From Acinetobacter higginsii (GTDB lineage Bacteria; Pseudomonadota; Gammaproteobacteria; Pseudomonadales; Moraxellaceae), in assembly GCF_000369525.1 (NCBI RefSeq), contig NZ_KB850072.1, forward strand, positions 310,001 to 374,000: DNA of 64,000 nt. Direction: 5' to 3'. This document shows positions 37,077 through 44,898 of this stretch, one piece after another (the stretch's first letter is position 1; each line of letters starts with the position of its first letter). The notes beneath the pieces were generated by a model. The model searched no databases. It was not told where the DNA came from and worked only from the letters and a program-made list of their open reading frames with translations. The translations under genes were made by a program, and so were the position numbers.

Positions 37077-37093
37077 TTGGTATGATAATTGCT
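37077..37093 (+). promoter_or_regulatory. sigma-54 promoter of glnA
   Basis: TTGGTATGATAATTGCT: GG at 37079-37080 and GC at 37091-37092 are exactly ten bases apart. Compared with TGGCACG-N4-TTGCW, only two positions differ. The predicted start site is about 37104, giving a leader of about 55 bases. Confidence 0.82.
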
Positions 37094-37158
37094 AATTATA
37101 CATCAACAACTAACACGCACTTAACAAGTGCATAAAAACTTCATTGGAGCAAATGAGC

Positions 37159-38568
37159 ATGGCGAACAAGGTCCTTCAACTCATCAAAGAAAGTGGCGCA
37201 AAATGGGTCGATTTTCGCTTTACTGATACTAAGGGTAAAGAGCAGCACGTAACTTACCCAGCTGATACCATTGATGAAGATACATTTGAAGACGGTAAAA
37301 TGTTTGATGGTTCTTCAATTGCAGGTTGGAAAGGCATTGAAGCTTCTGACATGATCTTACGTCCAGATGCTGAAACAGGTTTTCTTGACCCGTTCTTTGC
37401 TGAGCCTACAGTTGTTGTGACTTGTGACGTTATCGAGCCTTCAACTGGTCAAGGTTACGAGCGTGACCCACGTTCGATTGCTCGTCGTGCTGAAGAATAT
37501 TTAAAATCTACAGGTATCGGTGATACAGCATTCTTCGGTCCAGAACCAGAATTCTTCGTTTTTGACGAAGTGAAGTGGGACATCGACATGTCTGGCGCGC
37601 GCCACACATTGATTGCTGAAGAAGCTGCTTGGTCTACAGGTAAAGACTACGAAGCAGGTAACTCAGGTCACCGTCCACGTGTTAAAGGCGGTTACTTCCC
37701 AGTTCCTCCAGTTGACTCTCATCAAGACATGCGTGCTGAAATGTGTGCACGTATCGAAGACATCATGGGTCCTGGTCGTGTAGAAGTACATCACCATGAA
37801 GTTGCATCTTGCCAATTAGAAATTGGTGTGAGCTTCAATACCTTAGTTCGTAAAGCGGACGAAGTTCAACAGTTCAAATATGCAGTTTGGAACGTTGCGC
37901 ATCAATATGGTAAAACAGCGACATTCATGCCTAAGCCAATGGTTGGTGATAACGGTTCTGGTATGCACGTTCACATGTCAATCTCTAAAGATGGCAAGAA
38001 CTTGTTTGCTGGTGACGAATATGCTGGTTTATCAGAAATGGCATTGTTCTTCATCGGTGGTGTAATCAAGCACGCGCGTGCGTTGAATGCGATTACCAAC
38101 CCAGGTACAAACTCTTATAAGCGTTTGGTTCCACACTACGAAGCACCAATTATGCTTGCTTACTCAGCACGTAACCGTTCTGCTTCTATCCGTATTCCTT
38201 ACGTTTCTAGCCCTAAAGGCAAGCGTATCGAAGCACGTTTCCCTGATCCATTAATGAACCCATACTTAGGTTTTGCTGCATTGTTAATGGCTGGTCTTGA
38301 TGGTATTCAAAACAAGATTCACCCAGGTGAAGCTGCTGACAAAAACTTGTATGATCTTCCTCCTGAAGAAGAAGCAAAAATCCCAACAGTTGCTCACAAC
38401 TTGGAAATGGCGATTGCTGCACTTGAAGCGGATCATGAGTTCCTGTTGAAAGGTGGTGTATTCACTAAAGAAATGCTTGATGCATATATCGAACTTAAAA
38501 CTGAAGATGTGCGCCGTCTTAACACGACGACTCACCCAGTTGAATTTGATATGTACTACAGCCTGTAA
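37159..38568 (+). CDS. glnA: glutamine synthetase type I
   Basis: 469 residues, the standard GSI-beta length, from ATG at 37159. GGAG lies nine bases upstream; the in-frame TTG at 37144 and ATG at 37153 are too close to it. It makes glutamine from glutamate, ammonia and ATP. Motifs are [35 protein letters not shown], the ATP-binding [16 protein letters not shown] and the adenylylation site NLYDLPPEE (Tyr about 398), so control by GlnE is expected. Transcription is likely sigma-54/NtrC dependent. Its codon use looks like that of a highly expressed gene. Confidence 0.98.
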   Translation: MANKVLQLIKESGAKWVDFRFTDTKGKEQHVTYPADTIDEDTFEDGKMFDGSSIAGWKGIEASDMILRPDAETGFLDPFFAEPTVVVTCDVIEPSTGQGYERDPRSIARRAEEYLKSTGIGDTAFFGPEPEFFVFDEVKWDIDMSGARHTLIAEEAAWSTGKDYEAGNSGHRPRVKGGYFPVPPVDSHQDMRAEMCARIEDIMGPGRVEVHHHEVASCQLEIGVSFNTLVRKADEVQQFKYAVWNVAHQYGKTATFMPKPMVGDNGSGMHVHMSISKDGKNLFAGDEYAGLSEMALFFIGGVIKHARALNAITNPGTNSYKRLVPHYEAPIMLAYSARNRSASIRIPYVSSPKGKRIEARFPDPLMNPYLGFAALLMAGLDGIQNKIHPGEAADKNLYDLPPEEEAKIPTVAHNLEMAIAALEADHEFLLKGGVFTKEMLDAYIELKTEDVRRLNTTTHPVEFDMYYSL

Positions 38569-38581
38569 TACATACAGATTG

Positions 38582-38609
38582 AAAAAGCTCGCTTCGGCGA
38601 GCTTTTTTT
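38582..38609 (+). terminator. glnA terminator
   Basis: GCTCGC at 38587-38592, TTCG, GCGAGC at 38597-38602, then seven T. Confidence 0.94.
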
Positions 38610-38691
38610 ATGTTTTTGATTCAATTGAAAGTCATGCGTTTTTCCAAAGAAATTCATGTACACTAATCGCGATGTTTTTAGTGAGCCAAGC

Positions 38692-39183
38692 ATGCGAAAT
38701 TTACGACCAAACAGAATTAAGGGACGAGAGATCCCAACTGAAATGAAAAAATGGTTGTATGCATCTGGTTCTCTTACTCAGCAATTGACTGATCTGGGTG
38801 AGGGGGAGTTTCATGTTGAACGGACAAAAGAGCATTTTCAACGACTCACCTTTAACGATAGCCAGTGGATGCAAATGCCAGCACACCATATTGCATGGGT
38901 ACGTGAAACCAATCTTTATGGTAGTGAAACAGAAGCTTGGGTAAAAGCAAAAAGTATCTTTCCTATTTTAAGCTTACATAAGAAAGCACGATTATTTCGG
39001 CATATTCGTAATAAGCCTATTGGTTGGTTTTTATTTCAACGAACCAATCCTGCCTGCGAAAGGCGGGTTATTTATCTTGAAGAAGGTTGGACCAGACAAA
39101 GTTGCTATACTTGGCATGGCTGCAAATTTATTGTGCAAGAAACATTTCTTCCCGCATTTGAACAGTTTATTCGACAGCATTGA
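38692..39183 (+). CDS. ubiC: chorismate lyase
   Basis: 163 residues from ATG at 38692; ATG at 38656 is an alternative (175 residues). It cleaves chorismate to 4-hydroxybenzoate and pyruvate, the entry to ubiquinone synthesis. UbiC features are MKKWLYASGSLTQQLTDLG, AWVRETNLYG and the C-terminal LEEGWTRQSCYTWHGCKFIVQE-like block with the active-site Glu. The following gene, ubiA, uses its product and starts 16 bases later. Confidence 0.9.
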   Translation: MRNLRPNRIKGREIPTEMKKWLYASGSLTQQLTDLGEGEFHVERTKEHFQRLTFNDSQWMQMPAHHIAWVRETNLYGSETEAWVKAKSIFPILSLHKKARLFRHIRNKPIGWFLFQRTNPACERRVIYLEEGWTRQSCYTWHGCKFIVQETFLPAFEQFIRQH

Positions 39184-39198
39184 CTCTAAGGATTCATC

Positions 39199-40080
39199 AT
39201 GGAAACAGTGCAACACACAACATGGCGGCAACGTTTAGAAGCCTATTACTATCTATGCCGTTTTGATAAGCCTGTAGGTACAGAACTGGTCTTTTGGCCA
39301 ACCATGTGGGCACTATGGATTGCTGCTGGTGGTTTACCGCCATTGCAGATTCTCATTGCGATGGTTTTGGGCACGATTTTTATGCGTGCAGCGGGCTGTG
39401 CGATTAATGACTTCGCTGATCGTAAAGTCGATGCTCATGTAGAGCGTACTAAAACACGCCCATTAGCCACTGGCATCATTCGTCCACGCGAAGCGGTTTA
39501 TGTTTTTTTGGGATTAGTTGCAGCAAGTGCGTGTACTTTATTTTTTCTACCGATTGCAACGTTTTATTGCGCCCTAGCAGGTCTAGTACTGGCATTTGTT
39601 TACCCTTTTATGAAGCGCTATACACACTTACCACAAGTGGTTTTAGGGATGGCTTTTTCATGGGGAATTCCCATGTCTTTTACCGCGATGGGGAAGCCCT
39701 TAGATTTAACCTGTTGGCTTTTATATTTTGGTAATTTGGCATGGACGGTGGCTTACGACACTCAGTATGCGATTACCGATCGAGAATATGATTTAAAAAT
39801 TGGAGTGAAATCGACAGCGATTTTATTCGGTCGTTACGATATACAAATTATCGGGTTACTCCAGATTCTCAGTTTGTTGCTGATCGGTGGGGCTTTATAT
39901 TTAGAAAATCTGTTGTTACCGTTTGGATTGATTGCGTTGTTGATCGTTGCGGTAGATTTTGCCTATCAAGCTTTCAAAACCAAAGATCGTGATCCACAAA
40001 TTTGTTTTTGGGCATTTCGTCACAATCGTTGGGTAGGACTGATTATTTTTCTTGGAATTTTTTTAGAATTAATATTTTAA
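39199..40080 (+). CDS. ubiA: 4-hydroxybenzoate polyprenyltransferase
   Basis: 293 residues with about eight or nine membrane segments. It attaches the polyprenyl tail to 4-hydroxybenzoate in the inner membrane. The first Asp-rich motif is AINDFADRKVDAHVERTKTR; the second is YDTQYAITDREYDLKIGVKS. AGGA precedes the ATG. It is cotranscribed with ubiC and followed by a terminator. Confidence 0.96.
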   Translation: METVQHTTWRQRLEAYYYLCRFDKPVGTELVFWPTMWALWIAAGGLPPLQILIAMVLGTIFMRAAGCAINDFADRKVDAHVERTKTRPLATGIIRPREAVYVFLGLVAASACTLFFLPIATFYCALAGLVLAFVYPFMKRYTHLPQVVLGMAFSWGIPMSFTAMGKPLDLTCWLLYFGNLAWTVAYDTQYAITDREYDLKIGVKSTAILFGRYDIQIIGLLQILSLLLIGGALYLENLLLPFGLIALLIVAVDFAYQAFKTKDRDPQICFWAFRHNRWVGLIIFLGIFLELIF

Positions 40081-40098
40081 TCTGACTAAATAGTTGAA

Positions 40099-40125
40099 AA
40101 GTGTCCTATGCAGGGCACTTTTTTT
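40099..40125 (+). terminator. ubiCA terminator
   Basis: GTGTCCT at 40101-40107 pairs with AGGGCAC at 40112-40118 (one G-U), followed by seven T. Confidence 0.88.
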
Positions 40126-40190
40126 ATGCCTTAATAATACGGCATGTAGATTCATGCACAAAAATAAGATAAGGACTAAAAGGATATTTT

Positions 40191-41495
40191 ATGAAACGGT
40201 CAAACATTGCTTTAGCAGTTACTTTCTCGATTTCTGCATTATTTTTAACAGCGTGTAATGACAATGATGATGATTATACCGGGGTAGATTCGAATAAAAC
40301 CTATCTGTCTGAAACGACTTATTCTAAGGATAAAGTGGATAATGCCTCATCACTCAAGGTAATGACTTATAACATAGAGAATGTTCAAGGTCGCACTGCC
40401 AAAGCAACCGCATTGGTGATGTTCCCTAAAGTTGCTCAGCCAGCTGATGGTTATAGAGTGGTGGTCTGGGAGCATGGTACGGTTGGGGTAGGTGATAGCT
40501 GTGCACCAAGTAATAATACTGTGAATCCTCGCTTTAAAATCCTCGCTGATACTTTATTGGCGGCGGGTTATGTGGTGATTGCGCCAGATTATGAAGGTTT
40601 GGGGACTCCAGGAATTCATCCATATCTAAACTTGGGTAGTGAAGCTAAATCTGCGATTGCAGCGGTAAAAGCAGCAAAAGATCATTATGGGGCGAAACTC
40701 AATGGACAATGGATGTCTATTGGTCAGTCTCAAGGTGGTCATGCTTCATTGGGTACTGCTGAATTTGCAAATAATGATGCAAATTACAAAGGTGCGGTTG
40801 CGGGCGCTCCTGCATCGAGCCTTGGTTATATCATCTCTGTTGTTGCACCACAGGCAATTGCAAATATTCTTAAGCAAGAACAGGCTGGTCTTGCACCAGT
40901 AGGTACAGCGGTTGAAGTCTATGCAGAGCTGCTTGCTTATGCTGCATATACCACTGTTGGTATTACTGCTTATGATTCTAAATTTAATTATCGGGAAATT
41001 TTTCAGGAACGTTCTCGCTCAATTGCTGAATTCGCCGAAGGTACGACAGGTGAAAATGGCATCTGTTTAGATGATTTGCATAATAAGTTTGCAGCAGATA
41101 TTCGTGACTTTATCAGCAAAGATACCACTAAAACTGTTTTGGACTATCCGGGCTTAGCGGGTAACTTCCAAGAAAATCCAACAGTGAAAAAATTCCTATC
41201 AGATAATCAACCTGCGACCAAGAAAATAAACAGTCCAGTAATGATTATTCAGGGGACATTAGATATGGCAGTGCCTTATCCAGTGACAGATTCCTTGCAA
41301 AAAGGATTGATTGCATTGGGTACTAAAGTCACATTCGTGCCAGTTGTTGGAGCGAGTCATACTCAAGCGATTGTATGTAAAAATGCGGATGCTTATGGCT
41401 TTATCCAAGCCAATATGTCAGCAGGTACAGGTATCGTATTGACGGATGCGCAGAAGGATGCCAGCCAAAGCCCTCACTGTACTGGTAAATTCTAA
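40191..41495 (+). CDS. lipoprotein alpha/beta-hydrolase, secretory-lipase type
   Basis: 434 residues. The signal peptide ends in a lipobox, LTAC (Cys about 22), followed by an Asp/Asn-rich stretch, so it is a lipoprotein. The hydrolase part has VVWEHGTVG near the oxyanion region, the nucleophile elbow GQSQGGHAS (Ser about 180), the acid in QGTLDMAVPYP and the His in GASHTQAI. This is the layout of the secretory lipase family and related bacterial esterases. Natural substrates are unknown. It is a single gene with its own terminator. Confidence 0.85.
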   Translation: MKRSNIALAVTFSISALFLTACNDNDDDYTGVDSNKTYLSETTYSKDKVDNASSLKVMTYNIENVQGRTAKATALVMFPKVAQPADGYRVVVWEHGTVGVGDSCAPSNNTVNPRFKILADTLLAAGYVVIAPDYEGLGTPGIHPYLNLGSEAKSAIAAVKAAKDHYGAKLNGQWMSIGQSQGGHASLGTAEFANNDANYKGAVAGAPASSLGYIISVVAPQAIANILKQEQAGLAPVGTAVEVYAELLAYAAYTTVGITAYDSKFNYREIFQERSRSIAEFAEGTTGENGICLDDLHNKFAADIRDFISKDTTKTVLDYPGLAGNFQENPTVKKFLSDNQPATKKINSPVMIIQGTLDMAVPYPVTDSLQKGLIALGTKVTFVPVVGASHTQAIVCKNADAYGFIQANMSAGTGIVLTDAQKDASQSPHCTGKF

Positions 41496-41529
41496 GATTT
41501 CTTTGCTTATTTAGAAGAAATTTACTTTT

Positions 41530-41560
41530 AAAAAGAGTCTCTTTATAGGGGCTCTTTTTT
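41530..41560 (+). terminator. terminator after the lipase gene
   Basis: AAAAAGAGTCTCT at 41530-41542 pairs with AGGGGCTCTTTTT at 41547-41559, including two G-U pairs, loop TTAT. Confidence 0.85.
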
Positions 41561-41610
41561 GTTATATTGTTGCACAGTTTAAAGCCATGCAATTTGAGTT
41601 TAAATCACTT

Positions 41611-41817
41611 ATGAGCCAGCCACCTGTTGAGAAAAAATCAATCCCTTGGTTATTAATGAGTTTGGGATTGTTAATTCCAATTTTTATTGTAGGTATGGCC
41701 TTTGTTGCTGCGAAAAGTGATGCGCAAACCAAGAAAAAATATGACCAGCAACGCGCTGAAATGGCAAAGAAATTTGAACAGCAGAAAAATGCTGAACAAG
41801 CGACAAAGGCGGAATAA
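41611..41817 (+). CDS. small membrane-anchored protein
   Basis: 68 residues from ATG at 41611. An in-frame ATG at 41587 lies only about 12 bases after a likely transcription start (TATATT at 41563), so the inner one is preferred. One membrane helix (WLLMSLGLLIPIFIVGMAFV) is followed by a charged tail (KKKYDQQRAEMAKKFEQQK) that should be helical or coiled. I do not recognise the family. Confidence 0.6.
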   Translation: MSQPPVEKKSIPWLLMSLGLLIPIFIVGMAFVAAKSDAQTKKKYDQQRAEMAKKFEQQKNAEQATKAE

Positions 41818-41836
41818 TTTTTCTTAAATTAGCTGA

Positions 41837-42277
41837 CTATCGGAGATCCATCTGTAGCTGTTTTATAGATGGAATCTCCGTATAACGTTGTACTTGATAG
41901 CCTGCTTCTTGTAACATCTGATCGCGCTTTTGATCTTCTAATTCTTTGCCTAAATGACTCGGGTCATCTAACTCAATAATCGCCAAAACATTCATCTGCT
42001 GATCTAAAACCACAAAGTCTGTCACCTTGCGATTAAACTTACTGCGGATCTTATAGTGATCACTAGTAATCAATGCACTAAAGGCTACCTGCGCAAGTAC
42101 ATGATGCTGTGGAAAGGCCTGTTGTAATCGTACAAACATTCTTGATTCAAATGATGTGATGACAGGTCGAGCAAAGAATTTTTGTTTGGGAAAGAAAGGG
42201 CGTATACAGCTAAAAAGCAAGATAGCTGTACTAATAAAACCAATCGTTAGAAATAAGAAGTGATTCGATTCAAACAT
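41837..42277 (-). CDS. DUF2726 domain protein
   Basis: 147 residues from ATG at 42277 (a TTG six codons upstream is possible). One N-terminal membrane helix (LFLTIGFISTAILLF) precedes a DUF2726 domain: RMFVRLQQAFPQHHVLAQV, KVTDFVVLDQQMNVLAIIELDDPSH, KRDQMLQEAGYQVQRY. The DUF2726 fold resembles restriction-endonuclease-like nucleases (D...ExD pattern present as DF...ELDD). Function is unknown. Confidence 0.8.
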   Translation of the reverse strand: MFESNHFLFLTIGFISTAILLFSCIRPFFPKQKFFARPVITSFESRMFVRLQQAFPQHHVLAQVAFSALITSDHYKIRSKFNRKVTDFVVLDQQMNVLAIIELDDPSHLGKELEDQKRDQMLQEAGYQVQRYTEIPSIKQLQMDLR

Positions 42278-42298
42278 GTATTTATCAAAGAGCAAATA

Positions 42299-42328
42299 AA
42301 AAACCCACTCAATTAAGAGTGGGTTTTT
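42299..42328 (-). terminator. terminator of tRNA-Asn copy 1
   Basis: CCCACTC at 42304-42310 pairs with GAGTGGG at 42317-42323, with A-run before and T-run after; on the minus strand it follows the tRNA CCA end. Confidence 0.9.
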
Positions 42329-42416
42329 AGAATCTTGGCTCTCCCACCTGGGCTCGAACCAGGGACCTGCGGATTAACAGTCCGTCGCTCTACCGACTGA
42401 GCTATGGGAGAATCTG
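42324..42416. repeat. 93-bp direct repeat, copy 1 (tRNA-Asn)
   Basis: Identical to 42973-43065 over 93 bases, including the whole tRNA-Asn gene and short flanks. The spacing between the copies is 649 bp. Confidence 0.93.
42336..42411 (-). tRNA. tRNA-Asn (anticodon GTT), copy 1
   Basis: Minus strand, from TCTCCCATAGCTCAGTCGG to ...TGGGAGAGCCA. Acceptor stem TCTCCCA/TGGGAGA, anticodon loop CTGTTAA (GTT), T loop GTTCGAG, encoded CCA; 76 nt. Confidence 0.97.
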
Positions 42417-42422
42417 GAGCGA

Positions 42423-42451
42423 ATTTTAGGGCCTAAATGGCAGTCCGTCAA
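42423..42451 (-). promoter_or_regulatory. promoter of tRNA-Asn copy 1
   Basis: On the minus strand TTGACG (42451-42446), 17-base spacer, TAAAAT (42428-42423). Confidence 0.8.
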
Positions 42452-42496
42452 GTAAAATCAGTATGAATAATAATCGCTTAACAAAAATGTTGAGTA

Positions 42497-42805
42497 TTAA
42501 CGTGCAACTTGATTACATTGTGCCAATTCAGTGGAGCGGGCATTCCAGATTGCGCCTGCTGAGTTTTTATAATAATTAATCTTACCGATACGTAAGACCA
42601 GACTCTGACAAGAATCTAAGGAGAGTGCATTGCCCCAAGGGCCAGACATGCTACAGACACGACCATTACATTTCCAGACGACATTGGGACCACTTTCAAT
42701 TGGTACAGTCACCGTGCCTTTATAAGAGGAACCAGCATACCAAGTGGTTTGGGCGGCCATTGCTGGACTACAAAAGACGATTAAACAGAATAGAAGTTTT
42801 TTCAT
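42497..42805 (-). CDS. small secreted protein between the tRNA-Asn copies
   Basis: 102 residues. The signal peptide is MKKLLFCLIVFCSPAMA. The mature part of about 85 residues is rich in Gly, Ser, Trp and has four Cys (KCNGRVCSMSG, DSCQSL, AQCNQ), which suggests two disulphides in the periplasm or outside the cell. Family not recognised. It is the only gene between two identical tRNA-Asn genes. Confidence 0.75.
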   Translation of the reverse strand: MKKLLFCLIVFCSPAMAAQTTWYAGSSYKGTVTVPIESGPNVVWKCNGRVCSMSGPWGNALSLDSCQSLVLRIGKINYYKNSAGAIWNARSTELAQCNQVAR

Positions 42806-42947
42806 TATGTGTTTTCCTTAACAACATCATTAATTTTTATCTTATAGTTAAAATAATATGGTAGGTCGAAATTTATACGATACTCAACATGAAATGAACA
42901 AAATAATCGTAATTGTCGTTATAAGGGTATTTTGTTTATTTAAAATA

Positions 42948-42977
42948 AAAAGCCCAGATCAATGATCTGGGCTTTTT
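42948..42977 (-). terminator. terminator of tRNA-Asn copy 2
   Basis: AGCCCAGATC at 42951-42960 pairs with GATCTGGGCT at 42964-42973; A-run before, T-run after. Confidence 0.9.
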
Positions 42978-43065
42978 AGAATCTTGGCTCTCCCACCTGG
43001 GCTCGAACCAGGGACCTGCGGATTAACAGTCCGTCGCTCTACCGACTGAGCTATGGGAGAATCTG
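42973..43065. repeat. 93-bp direct repeat, copy 2 (tRNA-Asn)
   Basis: Second copy of the identical 93-base segment at 42324-42416. Confidence 0.93.
42985..43060 (-). tRNA. tRNA-Asn (anticodon GTT), copy 2
   Basis: Identical in sequence to copy 1; 76 nt with encoded CCA. Confidence 0.97.
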
Positions 43066-43071
43066 AGTGCC

Positions 43072-43099
43072 ATTATAGGCAGCTTTTAAAATTGGTCAA
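43072..43099 (-). promoter_or_regulatory. promoter of tRNA-Asn copy 2
   Basis: On the minus strand TTGACC (43099-43094), 16-base spacer, perfect TATAAT (43077-43072). It differs from the promoter of copy 1. Confidence 0.85.
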
Positions 43100-43296
43100 G
43101 ATAAAACTGTCATGTTTCTTTCATTTTTGCATCGTATGCTTTTTATTTGCACAATTACGATAAAGTAGGAAAAATAACTTGAACTTTGAACAGGCTATTG
43201 CTAGATTCGAATTAGAAAGAGCGTTTAGATATTTATCTAAACAGTGTGGATTTAACCCTACTTGCCAGCACTAAAATGGCTAAACTGGAGGTCGAA

Positions 43297-43728
43297 ATGA
43301 CTATTCTAAATATTCAATCTATTTTTTCAAATTTGTCTTTTTATCAAGAACATTATCTCGAAATTATTCAAGATGCTGCGCAGTATTACACGCCAGTTGA
43401 ACATTCATTTATAAATACTTTTCCGTTTAAGCAACAAGCCTTGTATCTGGGTGATTTACTGCAATTATGGTTTGGTAATAAGTGGAAAATTCAAACGGCA
43501 AAAGATCTACTCACACAAAAAAATACATCAACTGTCGACGAGCACGCACCTTTATATTTATTTCAACTTGGTGGTGAATTATTTTTAGGTGCAAACACTG
43601 CTTTGGCTTGGTCTGTGGCAGAGCAAAAGGTTGTTTCAGTACAAGTGAAAAGCATTTGGCAATACGCAGTATTTAGTCATTTATGTATTCGACCAAAAAA
43701 CTTTCAAGCGAATAAGGCCATTGCATAG
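43297..43728 (+). CDS. hypothetical protein
   Basis: 143 residues from ATG at 43297, chosen because GGAGG lies five bases upstream; the frame opens 17 codons earlier. Soluble, with no signal peptide or membrane helix. It shows FYQEHYLEIIQDAAQYY, FKQQALYLGDLLQLWFG and LYLFQLGGELFLGANTALAW. I do not recognise a family. It stands alone, convergent with the thioesterase gene. Confidence 0.65.
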   Translation: MTILNIQSIFSNLSFYQEHYLEIIQDAAQYYTPVEHSFINTFPFKQQALYLGDLLQLWFGNKWKIQTAKDLLTQKNTSTVDEHAPLYLFQLGGELFLGANTALAWSVAEQKVVSVQVKSIWQYAVFSHLCIRPKNFQANKAIA

Positions 43729-43764
43729 GGCTATGATGAAATAGCCCATTTGCTTAATCTATGC

Positions 43765-44202
43765 TTATGGGCGAATGATCATGCAGGTTGCGGTTGCATG
43801 GGCATAAAGTTTGCCATCTGCATCGACAATCTTACCTTCAGAAATACCTAAATTTTTACTGATATTGATCATGCTGCCTATCGCTGTGAGTTTTTGATTC
43901 TTAGGAATAGGGCGACACATTTTAATATTTAGATCAATGGTGCCATAACCGACGCCTGCTTCTAAAAGCGTATGAACAGCACAGCCTGTCACTGAATCAA
44001 GTACGGTTGCAGCAAAACCACCATGTACTCCACCCAGCGGGTTAAGGTGGCGTTGATCTGCTTGAACTTCAAATTTGATAAATCCTTCTGCAACTTCTAC
44101 GGGTTGCATCGGAATGGTTTCACTAATACTGGCAGGTGGAATTTTCCCTTCACACATCGCGGTTAAAAACTCAAGTCCATTCATTTCTTTCGGGTGTTTC
44201 AT
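43765..44202 (-). CDS. PaaI-family hotdog thioesterase
   Basis: 145 residues, single hotdog domain. The family motif HLNPLGGVHGGFAATVLDSVTGCAV (about residues 52-76) contains the GGxxHGG-type loop with the catalytic Asp at the helix start, and GTIDLNIKMCRPIP follows. It should hydrolyse acyl-CoA or aryl-CoA thioesters; the substrate is unknown, and no paa genes are nearby. Confidence 0.87.
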   Translation of the reverse strand: MKHPKEMNGLEFLTAMCEGKIPPASISETIPMQPVEVAEGFIKFEVQADQRHLNPLGGVHGGFAATVLDSVTGCAVHTLLEAGVGYGTIDLNIKMCRPIPKNQKLTAIGSMINISKNLGISEGKIVDADGKLYAHATATCMIIRP

Positions 44203-44383
44203 ATTTTTTCCTATATAGTTCTAAAAAGGAACTTGTGTATAACGTAGTCTTTCCATCAGAGACTGTCAATACAGTTCATCGATCCATATCATGTTTTACA
44301 AATTATTGATTGCAGCATGCTTGCTTTGTTTTATGCTAAGGATAATTCATAAATAACAATTTTGAATAAAAGGTAAATTTATA

Positions 44384-44803
44384 ATGAAAGGACAGTGTGT
44401 TTGTGGTGAAACCACATTTGAAGTCGAATTAAGTAATCATGATGTACATGCCTGTCACTGTTCGATTTGTCGTCGACAGACCAGTGGTGTGATTATGACG
44501 ATTGATGTTAAACAGGGCAGCTTAAAATTTTTAAAACAAGATCATCTCTCTGTTTATAACTCATCGGCTTGGGGCGAGCGAGGATTCTGTAATGCCTGCG
44601 GTACCAATTTATTTTGGCGGACTAAAGATCAGAATTATTGCAATATCAATGCATTTGCATTGAATGAGTCACCAAAAGATCTAAATCTCGATCTAGAAAT
44701 CTATATTGATTGTAAGCCTGAGTTTTATGCTTTTCAAAATTCGACCAAGAAGATGACTGAAGCGGAGGTCGTTGCACTTTTTAGTGGTGAATCTGCGGAA
44801 TAG
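44384..44803 (+). CDS. GFA/CENP-V family zinc protein
   Basis: 139 residues, near full length for the family of glutathione-dependent formaldehyde-activating-like proteins. Zinc ligands are visible: CVCGETTF, HACHCSICRRQTSG and FCNACGTNLFWR. The family binds structural and labile zinc; most members have no proven enzyme activity. A single gene with no formaldehyde dehydrogenase nearby. Confidence 0.88.
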   Translation: MKGQCVCGETTFEVELSNHDVHACHCSICRRQTSGVIMTIDVKQGSLKFLKQDHLSVYNSSAWGERGFCNACGTNLFWRTKDQNYCNINAFALNESPKDLNLDLEIYIDCKPEFYAFQNSTKKMTEAEVVALFSGESAE

Positions 44804-44853
44804 TGTAGCTTGTAGGAAATTCTAATTGTATTGAAGATTTTGATTTAAGAGAT

Positions 44854-44886
44854 AAAAAAGAAGCTTCATTGAGAAGCTTCTTTTTT
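44854..44886. terminator. bidirectional terminator between GFA and aminotransferase genes
   Basis: GAAGCTTC at 44860-44867 pairs with GAAGCTTC at 44873-44880, with flanking A-run and T-run. Confidence 0.9.
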
Positions 44887-44898
44887 ATTGCAGAAAAA

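Larger units (their letters stand above)
36531..37158. other. 628-bp regulatory region between trpG and glnA
   Basis: Non-coding and AT-rich. It holds a sigma-54 promoter and two NtrC-like sites for glnA, an inverted repeat at 37022-37061, and a minus-strand small-RNA candidate with its own terminator. A 63-codon minus ORF in 36740-36931 is not credible. Confidence 0.7.
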
